Source: an uncultured Eubacteriales bacterium | GTDB lineage: Bacteria > Bacillota > Clostridia > Oscillospirales > Oscillospiraceae | Direction of reading: 5' to 3' | Assembly (NCBI GenBank): GCA_900546615.1 | Contig: URDJ01000060.1 | Span: 1-12,981, forward strand | Length of the DNA stretch: 12,981 nucleotides | Part shown: piece after piece, positions 8,178 to 12,981 of the stretch | Layout of the letters: each line of letters begins with the position of its first letter | Numbering within the stretch: position 1 is the stretch's first letter | Notes under the pieces: model-generated | Seen by the model: only the letters and a program-made list of their open reading frames with translations | Databases searched by the model: none | Told to the model about the DNA's origin: nothing | Made by a program: the position numbers and the translations under genes

Positions 8178-8220
8178 AAAGCTGTTGCGATTTCGAGCAG
8201 TATCTGGTATACTTTTAATG

Positions 8221-9537
8221 TTATCCGGCGAGCAGCGCGTCGACCTTCGCGGCCAGCGCATCCAGAGTGGTCTGGGCATCCTCACCGTTGACGATGATGT
8301 CGGTGACGGCTGTGGTCAGCTCGCTGTCGATGTCTGCCCATGCCGCCACGGGCGGGCGGGCCTTCGCGGTGGTGATGGCCTCGAGGAAGGGCGCGTAGTC
8401 GGCATTCTTGACCGTGTCGCTCTCGAGCGCGGTGGTATTCACCGGGATCTGGCCGACCTTGGCCATCTCCTCCTGGGCAAAGTCACTGACCATGAACTTC
8501 ATAAACTCCCAGGCGCCCTCTTTGTTGCCGGTGTTGAACATGCCTATATCCTCGCCGCCGAGCACGGAGATGGAGCCGGCGGATCCCGCGGGCATCTCGG
8601 TCGTAGCGTACTTGAAGTCGGGGTAGGCGCCGGCCATCTCGGCAGTCTTCCACGGTCCCTCGAGCAGCATCATGTATCGGCCCGTGCCGAAGCCGTCTGT
8701 CATCGGGATGTCGCCGCTGTTGAAGCCCGTGAGCTGGCCGTTCGCGTAGAGGTCAGCGAGCATCTGTACGGCGGCCACGGTCTCGGCGCTGTTGAGGTAG
8801 CCGGTGGCGGCGGTGTAGTCCTCATTGGTTATCTCGCCGCCCATGCTCCAGATGTAGGGCAGGATGTTCCAGCCGGCGAGGGCGGGCTCGTTGAGGCCCC
8901 AGACCTGCTGGCCGTTCTCGTTAGTGCCGGAGAGCGCTGCAATGGCGGCGAGCATATCGTCCATGGTCTCGGGCGCGGCCAAGCCCGCATTCTCGAAGGC
9001 TTCGGCGTTATAGAACAGTATTTTCGTGTTGGTATTGAGCGCAAGGGCGTAATAGCTGCCGTTCACCATGCCGGTGCTCATGGCGCTGGGCAGCAGCGTG
9101 GCGGCGACCTCGTTGAAATCAGCCATCTGCTGGTCAAGCGGGACCAGTATGTTCATGGCCTCAAACTCGGGGACCCAGGCTATGTCCAGCCTCGCCACGT
9201 CGGGCAGGGTGTTGGAGTTCGCGCTTATCAATATCTTGTCGTGCAGGTCCGCCCACTCATGGGAGACGGCGTTGACCTTGTACTCGGGATGCTCCTCCTC
9301 GAACTTGGGGATGAGCACATTCATAAGGGTTTCATTCTCTGCGGACTGGGCGCTGTAATGGTGCCAGAAGTTGATGACAGTCGGCTCTCCGGCGTCCGGG
9401 CTGCTTCCGGGCGTCTCATCGGTCTGCGGGGGTGAACTGGTGTCTGGCGCTTCATTGCCGCAGGCAGCTAATGTCGTTACCATTACTGCCACGGCAAGCA
9501 GGAGCGCCAGCATTTTTGCATACTTCTTCATTTTCAT
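8221..9537 (-). CDS. Maltodextrin-type ABC solute-binding lipoprotein
   Basis: 438 residues from ATG 9537. The N-terminus MKMKKYAKMLALLLAVAVMV followed by the lipobox LAAC (lipidated Cys26) marks a membrane-anchored lipoprotein; an acidic, Ser/Pro-rich tether follows (~27-50). The mature part has the family-1 extracellular binding-protein pattern: INFWHHYSAQSAENETLMN, FEEEHPEYKVNAVSHEW, LPDVARLDIAWVPEF, LLEGPWKTAEMAG and a late EGAWEFMKFM stretch. It would capture oligosaccharides and deliver them to the permeases. The frame is open upstream to 9687, but ATG 9537 puts the signal peptide at the N-terminus and has GAGG 6 nt upstream. Its ATG overlaps the TGA of the neopullulanase-like gene (ATGA, 9534-9537), so translation is coupled. 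The ligand is inferred from the neighbours. Confidence 0.93.
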   Translation of the reverse strand: MKMKKYAKMLALLLAVAVMVTTLAACGNEAPDTSSPPQTDETPGSSPDAGEPTVINFWHHYSAQSAENETLMNVLIPKFEEEHPEYKVNAVSHEWADLHDKILISANSNTLPDVARLDIAWVPEFEAMNILVPLDQQMADFNEVAATLLPSAMSTGMVNGSYYALALNTNTKILFYNAEAFENAGLAAPETMDDMLAAIAALSGTNENGQQVWGLNEPALAGWNILPYIWSMGGEITNEDYTAATGYLNSAETVAAVQMLADLYANGQLTGFNSGDIPMTDGFGTGRYMMLLEGPWKTAEMAGAYPDFKYATTEMPAGSAGSISVLGGEDIGMFNTGNKEGAWEFMKFMVSDFAQEEMAKVGQIPVNTTALESDTVKNADYAPFLEAITTAKARPPVAAWADIDSELTTAVTDIIVNGEDAQTTLDALAAKVDALLAG

Positions 9538-11339
9538 TTCTGACCTCGCTTTCTTTCCTGTTTGAATATTTTCACGGTCCGCGCCGGTATGCTCAGGCTG
9601 AGCACCGCCGGGCATTCCGCCGAATACGGGTCCCTCAAAGGGTTTATTACGGATGTGGCCACCTCGCCGGAGAAAACTTCGCACCATTCGCCAGAGCCGT
9701 CCGGCACCCGTGCCTCGCCCTTGTACCAGCGTTCTCCCGCGTTAATGACTATGAGCACATCCTCTCTCTCGTGCGTGCGGCAAAAGCCGAATACGTTGGC
9801 GCCGTCACTGCAAACCGAGTTGTAAAATCCGCCTTCACGCAGGGCAACGGAGCCTCTGCGCAGGACTATGAGCTTTTTGAACCAGCCAAGCAGTTCAGGC
9901 TCCCTCTCAACTGCCTCCCAGTCCATGGCGCAGCGGCAGCCCGGGTCATTTTCGCCCTCCATGCCCAGCTCGTCTCCGTAGTAGACCGCGGGGCAGCCCG
10001 GAAAACACATCTGCAGCGCCACGGCGAGGCGGTATTTTCCAATGTCTCCACCACAGAGGGTGATGAACCTCGGCGTATCGTGGCTGTCGAGTGGATCGTA
10101 CATCCGCAACGACACCTCATAGGGGTAGAGCGCCAGCAGCCGGTTCGCCCTGTCCGCAAAGCCCGAGGCACCGAGCTTCGAGAGCGCCAGCCAGTCTCGG
10201 GCGGCATCGCGGAACAGGTAGTTCATCGCGCTGTCAAGCCGTCCGGGGCTCACCAGCCGCCAGGCGTCGCCCCAGGTCTCACCCAGGAGCAGACAATCCG
10301 GCTTTATCAGCTTCATCTCACGGGAAAACTCCTCCCAGAACACAGCAGGCACCTCGTCCGCCACGTCCAGCCGCCAACCGTCGGCCTCCACAGTGCGTAG
10401 CCAGTGTTTGCCCACCTCGATGAAATAGCGCCGCAGCTCCGGGTTTGCCAAGTTCAGCTTGGGCATCCACTTGTAGTGGCCCACGCAGTCATAGGTGCAC
10501 GTCTCGTGCGTAACCGGGTAGGCGTTGATGAAGAACCAGTCACGGTATTTTGAGGTCTTGCCGTTTTTTACCACATCCTGAAAGGGCGGCCAGTAGTAGC
10601 CGCAGTGGTTGAAAACGCCGTCGAGCAGCACGCGGATGCCAAGCGCGTGCGCGTCGGAGATGAGCGCGCGCAGGTCATCCTCCGTGCCAAAGTGCGGGTC
10701 AATGCGGTAATAGTCCGCCGTGTCGTACTTGTGGTTGGATGGTGCCTCGAACACTGGCGTGAGGTACAGGCAGGTCGCGCCGAGGGACGCTATGTAGGGC
10801 AGCTTTTCGCGTATGCCGCGCAGGTCGCCGCCCATGAAGTTCTCCCGCGTGGGAATCGAACCCCAGGCGTCCGCGCCCTCCGGCGTGAGTGATGAGTCGC
10901 CGTTCTTGAACCTCTCGGGAAAGAGCTGATAGTAGACCTGCCCCGAGCTCCAGTCCGGAGCCTTGAAGCCGTCCTCAGGGTTGGGCCAGAGGAACTCGAA
11001 AAAGTCCTCGTCCATGCCCGGCTCTGTGTCTCGGAAACCGTTCGGCCCGTACCAGAGTTCAAGGTGGCCCGAACGCAGACGGAAGCAGTAACGTATGTAC
11101 GCGGCAATGTGCTCCGTAACGATCTCCGCCTCGTGGCAGTCTCGCCAGCGGTCACGGAGCACGGGCCTTATTGGTTCCTCGCGGCGCTTTGTCGACTCCG
11201 TTTCGCCGCGCTCCCACCAGAGCAGTGCGGCCTCGTCAACGTCGCCCCTCGCGGTGAAAAGACGCACGGCAAGCGAATTTGCGGACTTGGGATAGATGTA
11301 TTCAGCCGTGGCGCGGTGGGCGACTGCGGCGTGTTCCAT
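9534..11339 (-). CDS. Cytoplasmic GH13 neopullulanase/cyclomaltodextrinase-type enzyme
   Basis: 601 residues from ATG 11339, with no signal peptide. Residues ~1-125 form a CBM34-like N-domain (YIYPKSANSLAVRLFTARGD). The barrel holds region I DGVFNH (~240-245), the subfamily signature MPKLN (~292-296), nucleophile D325 in DGWRLDVADE, acid/base E354 in LLGETWGD and stabiliser D421 in LDSHDTPRF. MPKLN plus the N-domain points to GH13_20: neopullulanase, cyclomaltodextrinase or maltogenic amylase, which cannot be told apart here. It should hydrolyse imported maltodextrins. A GTG at 11360 would add seven residues but lies in the regulator's stop region; ATG 11339 has AGGAGG in the 13-nt gap after the LacI gene. 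The last 4 nt overlap the binding-protein start. Confidence 0.92.
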   Translation of the reverse strand: MEHAAVAHRATAEYIYPKSANSLAVRLFTARGDVDEAALLWWERGETESTKRREEPIRPVLRDRWRDCHEAEIVTEHIAAYIRYCFRLRSGHLELWYGPNGFRDTEPGMDEDFFEFLWPNPEDGFKAPDWSSGQVYYQLFPERFKNGDSSLTPEGADAWGSIPTRENFMGGDLRGIREKLPYIASLGATCLYLTPVFEAPSNHKYDTADYYRIDPHFGTEDDLRALISDAHALGIRVLLDGVFNHCGYYWPPFQDVVKNGKTSKYRDWFFINAYPVTHETCTYDCVGHYKWMPKLNLANPELRRYFIEVGKHWLRTVEADGWRLDVADEVPAVFWEEFSREMKLIKPDCLLLGETWGDAWRLVSPGRLDSAMNYLFRDAARDWLALSKLGASGFADRANRLLALYPYEVSLRMYDPLDSHDTPRFITLCGGDIGKYRLAVALQMCFPGCPAVYYGDELGMEGENDPGCRCAMDWEAVEREPELLGWFKKLIVLRRGSVALREGGFYNSVCSDGANVFGFCRTHEREDVLIVINAGERWYKGEARVPDGSGEWCEVFSGEVATSVINPLRDPYSAECPAVLSLSIPARTVKIFKQERKRGQK

Positions 11340-11352
11340 ATCGCGCCTCCTT

Positions 11353-12375
11353 TCAAGCACGCTCCGTCGAGGCGCGTGCCGTTATTTTTGTGCTCAGCAG
11401 GGTCTGGCGTATGCTGGCCCCGGGGTTCTCTATCTGGTCGATGAGTATCTCTGCCGCCTGTACGCCCAGCTCGAAGGTGTCAACGATGATGCTGGTAATG
11501 CCCGGCTCTGCCAGCGCGGTGACAGCGGTGTCGTCAAAGCTCAGGACGCCGAAGTCCTCCGGTACGCGCAGGCCCAGCCTCTGCGCTGCCCTCTGTGCGC
11601 CGAGCGCCAGCATGTCGCTGCCACAGACCATGGCGTCGGGCCGGTTTTCGGTCAGCAGCAAACCGGTCACCTGGGCGATGACCTCGTCGATGCTCCCAGC
11701 CTCGCTGTGCAGGACGAGGCCGCGGTCCACGCTCAGGCCGCAGGCATCCAGCTCACGGCAGCAGCCCGAGAGCCTGTCGCGCGAGAAAAGGTCGCTCTCC
11801 GGCCCTCCAAGATAGCCTATTCGCCGATAGCCCTTCGAGACCAGATGCCGCACGGCGATGACGCCCGCCTGGGTGTTGTTTATATCCAGCCAGCTGGTCT
11901 CCGCTCCCACGTCCTCTGCCCGTCCCAGGATGACGCAGGGGAAGCTCAGTTCTTCGACCCGCTGTATGAACTCGCGGCTCACAAGCGAAACAGGAAACAC
12001 CACCCCGTCTATTTTTTTGCCGAGGATGAGCCGCTCGACACCGTTAAGGCCGCCGGAGACGCGCGAGCCGTTGGTGATCATCAGGCTGTAGTCCCGCCTG
12101 TGCGCGGCGGTTTCGATGCCGAACACCGTATTGTTGAAGAAATTGTTGGAATACGCGCCGGGATCGGTGACGTCTATTACCAGAGCGACGGCGCGCGGGC
12201 TGCCGTTGGCAAAGCTGCGTGCGAAGTCGTTGGGCACGTATTTGAGCTGCTCCATCGCATCGTATATTCGTTTTTTTGTCTCCTCCGAAATAGCGCCCTT
12301 GCCGTTGAGCACCCTTGACACCGTCGAGGCAGAAACTCCAGCCATCTGCGCTACGTCCCGTATAGTGACTGACAT
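11353..12375 (-). CDS. LacI-family transcriptional regulator of the starch operon
   Basis: 340 residues from ATG 12375. The N-terminal helix-turn-helix and hinge helix are textbook LacI/GalR: MSVTIRDVAQMAGVSASTVS then RVLNGKGAISEETKKRIYDA and FARSFANGS. Residues ~60-340 form the periplasmic-binding-protein-like effector domain (VALVIDVTDPGAYSNNFFNN, GVIAVRHLVSKGYRRIGYLG). An in-frame ATG at 12402 would put nine residues before the HTH and lacks a ribosome binding site; AGGAGG just upstream supports 12375. As the first gene of the operon it is likely autoregulated through the operator-like sites nearby. A MalR/CcpA-like role responding to maltose or maltodextrin is inferred from the operon content. 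Confidence 0.92.
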   Translation of the reverse strand: MSVTIRDVAQMAGVSASTVSRVLNGKGAISEETKKRIYDAMEQLKYVPNDFARSFANGSPRAVALVIDVTDPGAYSNNFFNNTVFGIETAAHRRDYSLMITNGSRVSGGLNGVERLILGKKIDGVVFPVSLVSREFIQRVEELSFPCVILGRAEDVGAETSWLDINNTQAGVIAVRHLVSKGYRRIGYLGGPESDLFSRDRLSGCCRELDACGLSVDRGLVLHSEAGSIDEVIAQVTGLLLTENRPDAMVCGSDMLALGAQRAAQRLGLRVPEDFGVLSFDDTAVTALAEPGITSIIVDTFELGVQAAEILIDQIENPGASIRQTLLSTKITARASTERA

Positions 12376-12386
12376 AAGCCCTCCTA

Positions 12387-12400
12387 TGCAACCGGTTTCC
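12387..12400. promoter_or_regulatory. LacI-type operator candidate 1
   Basis: TGCAACCGGTTTCC is centred on the palindrome AACCGGTT, typical of LacI-family sites. It lies 12 nt upstream of the regulator ATG, next to the ribosome binding site. It also agrees with 12 of 14 positions of the CcpA cre consensus as I know it (TGWAANCGNTNWCA), so catabolite control is an alternative. Confidence 0.6.
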
Positions 12401-12419
12401 AAAATAGCGGCCCATTATT

Positions 12420-12481
12420 GCATAATTATTTGCGTTATTTTGTGCATTATTAACAATAATACTCGCATTATTTGTGCATTA
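12420..12481. repeat. AT-rich degenerate repeats in the operon leader
   Basis: Three related units on the + strand: GCATAATTATTTGCGTTA (12420-12437), GCGTTATTTTGTGCATTA (12432-12449) and GCATTATTTGTGCATTA (12465-12481). A short inverted repeat ATTATT/AATAAT lies at 12446-12460. They fall in the probable 5' leader or promoter-proximal region of the operon. The role is unknown; they may be binding sites for a further regulator or just AT-rich promoter DNA. Confidence 0.4.
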
Positions 12482-12506
12482 AATTATTTAACTCAAGATT
12501 ATCATA

Positions 12507-12520
12507 TGCAACCGTATTAC
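12507..12520. promoter_or_regulatory. LacI-type operator candidate 2
   Basis: TGCAACCGTATTAC shares its left half TGCAACC exactly with candidate 1; the right half is degenerate. It lies just downstream of the predicted -10 region, where a bound repressor would block transcription start. Confidence 0.45.
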
Positions 12521-12528
12521 TTAATAAT

Positions 12529-12557
12529 AAATTAGCTCTTTTTCACTTAGTTGTCAA
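12529..12557 (-). promoter_or_regulatory. Probable promoter of the starch operon
   Basis: On the minus strand a perfect -35 TTGACA (12557-12552) is followed after 17 bp by the weak -10 TAATTT (12534-12529) in very AT-rich DNA. The expected start is near 12522, giving a leader of about 147 nt. A second, weaker option is TTGAGT at 12495-12490 with AATAAT downstream. Confidence 0.5.
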
Positions 12558-12568
12558 CAACGGTTTAT
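12555..12568. promoter_or_regulatory. LacI-type operator candidate 3
   Basis: On the minus strand this reads ATAAACCGTTGTTG, with the AAACCG half-site of the family and a degenerate second half. It overlaps the end of the predicted -35 element (12552-12557), a position suited to repression. Confidence 0.4.
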
Positions 12569-12604
12569 AGTTTTAATGAGTAAAAGCGGCCGTTTGCGCT
12601 CTCT

Positions 12605-12663
12605 GAACAGCACCCCATATGTTATTCAGTATGCCTTACTGTCTAACATATGGGGTGCTGTTC
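12605..12663. repeat. Long perfect inverted repeat (20-bp arms)
   Basis: The arms GAACAGCACCCCATATGTTA (12605-12624) and its exact complement (12644-12663) flank a 19-nt spacer. Inside the spacer CAGTA (12627-12631) and TACTG (12637-12641) pair again, leaving a 5-nt loop. No T-tract follows on either strand, so it is not an ordinary terminator. It could be a miniature-transposon or REP-like hairpin, or an RNA element. Confidence 0.85.
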
Positions 12664-12720
12664 ATAATCTATCCCTGCTCAGATTCAAGCATCTGCATTA
12701 TAGCCGCCGTACAAGATGTA

Positions 12721-12752
12721 CTCTCAGGGGTACAGCCCCGGAGAGCGTTTTT
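12721..12752 (+). terminator. Terminator-like hairpin on the + strand
   Basis: CTCTC and GGGG pair with CCCC and GAGAG around the loop TACAG, with one A-G mismatch in the stem (12721-12745); CGTTTTT follows. No + strand gene lies upstream in this gap, so it may end a small RNA or read-through transcript. Confidence 0.55.
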
Positions 12753-12775
12753 CGGTAGTGTCCGGACACTACCGA
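12752..12775. repeat. Perfect 24-bp palindrome
   Basis: The half-site TCGGTAGTGTCC (12752-12763) is followed without spacer by its exact reverse complement (12764-12775). An uninterrupted palindrome of this length suggests a dimer binding site (operator or recombinase site) more than an RNA hairpin, which would lack a loop. Confidence 0.85.
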
Positions 12776-12839
12776 TTTACGAAATTTCCACATATTTCAC
12801 TAGCGTACAAGCACTTTTTCGAATCTATGCTAAACCAAT

Positions 12840-12878
12840 GGCAGGAGCGCGCCTGAATCTGTCAGGTGCGCTCCTGCC
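12840..12878. repeat. 17-bp hairpin downstream of the edge gene
   Basis: The outer arms GGCAGGAGCGC (12840-12850) and complement (12868-12878) pair over 11 bp. A G-T wobble and an inner 5-bp stem CCTGA/TCAGG leave a 5-nt loop. It begins 10 nt after the stop of the minus-strand edge gene, the place for a terminator, but only ATTGGTTT follows on that strand. Confidence 0.75.
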
Positions 12879-12888
12879 TGATGTATGC

Positions 12889-12981
12889 TCACGCCTCTTG
12901 GAACTCCATATCCGTCTCCACATCTTCCAGCAGCTCGTCGAGCGTCATCTGCTGCGAGAGCCAGTCGGCCTCCTTTTCCTT
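12889..12981 (-). CDS. C-terminal end of an unrecognised protein (partial)
   Basis: The last 30 codons before a TGA at 12891-12889 read KEKEADWLSQQMTLDELLED then VETDMEFQEA. The gene enters from the right edge. The stretch is highly acidic and helical, with codon use like the neighbouring GC-rich genes, and a strong hairpin follows its stop, which supports it being real. The fragment is too short to assign a family. It may belong to the same mobile element as the left part of the window, but nothing here proves that. Confidence 0.55.
   Translation of the reverse strand, partial: KEKEADWLSQQMTLDELLEDVETDMEFQEA

Larger units (their letters stand above)
12571..12888. other. Gene-free stretch rich in inverted repeats
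   Basis: No credible coding sequence is present. The only frame of any length (+ strand, 12576-12758) runs through a perfect hairpin and has no ribosome binding site. The stretch holds four separate inverted-repeat structures, listed individually. No tRNA, rRNA or transposase remnant is visible. Confidence 0.7.

Noticed and set aside
7972..9435. 487-codon open frame on the + strand
   Set aside because: It is fully antisense to the binding-protein and MalF-type genes and runs through their intercistronic hairpin. Its protein is rich in His, Gly, Val and Arg without any family pattern. Long antisense frames are expected opposite GC-rich genes.
9538..9687. 50-residue upstream extension of the binding protein
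   Set aside because: It would bury the signal peptide and lipobox inside the protein and overlap the end of the upstream enzyme gene; the ATG at 9537 has a proper ribosome binding site and gives a normal lipoprotein N-terminus.
12420..12481. Possible CRISPR array in the AT-rich repeats
   Set aside because: The units are short, degenerate and partly overlapping, with no uniform spacers and no cas genes nearby.
12576..12758. 60-codon open frame on the + strand in the gene-free gap
   Set aside because: It reads through both arms of the perfect 20-bp inverted repeat and into the terminator-like stem, has no ribosome binding site, and the product shows no domain.
12605..12775. Insertion sequence suggested by the inverted repeats
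   Set aside because: There is no transposase or remnant between or beside the repeats, no room for one, and no visible target duplication. A non-autonomous element stays possible and is kept as a finding.

Overview
The window looks like part of a Firmicutes (Clostridia) chromosome. The GC-rich coding sequence, AGGAGG-type ribosome binding sites and the conjugation gene set all resemble mobile elements of gut Clostridia. This is inferred from gene families only; nothing in the window identifies a species.

Left part (1-4266): the mobilisation end of an integrative and conjugative element. On the + strand are the tail of a very large helicase/methylase-type protein, a DUF3848/DUF3849 protein, a MobC-like relaxosome protein and a MobA/VirD2-like relaxase. 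A HAD-superfamily phosphatase gene (1612-2769) lies on the opposite strand between mobC and the relaxase gene, where these elements usually have no gene. It is more AT-rich, starts with TTG and has its own promoter.

Junction (4267-4415): about 150 bp, very GC-rich and full of inverted repeats. One is a good terminator for the operon that arrives from the right.

Centre and right (4416-12402): a complete minus-strand maltodextrin/starch operon, transcribed from right to left. The order is LacI-family regulator, cytoplasmic neopullulanase-type GH13 enzyme, lipoprotein sugar-binding protein, two MalF/MalG-type permeases and a secreted GH13 alpha-amylase with a C-terminal starch-binding-like domain. 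Apart from one 99-nt interval the genes overlap or lie at most 20 nt apart. Proposed working order: the secreted amylase cuts starch outside, the lipoprotein captures the maltodextrins, the permeases import them, and the neopullulanase hydrolyses them in the cytoplasm. No ATPase is encoded here, so a shared MsmK-type ATPase elsewhere is expected. A strong terminator-like hairpin between the binding-protein and permease genes probably makes much more binding protein than permease. Three related LacI-type operator sequences surround the likely promoter and the regulator start.

Right edge (12403-12981): about 490 bp without a credible gene, holding the operon promoter region followed by four notable inverted-repeat structures, among them a perfect 20-bp-arm hairpin and a perfect 24-bp palindrome. 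Then comes the last 30 codons of an unrecognised minus-strand gene. Whether the starch operon is cargo inside the element or host DNA next to it cannot be decided from this window. The least explained parts are the palindrome cluster and the HAD gene; I see no clear new multi-gene system.
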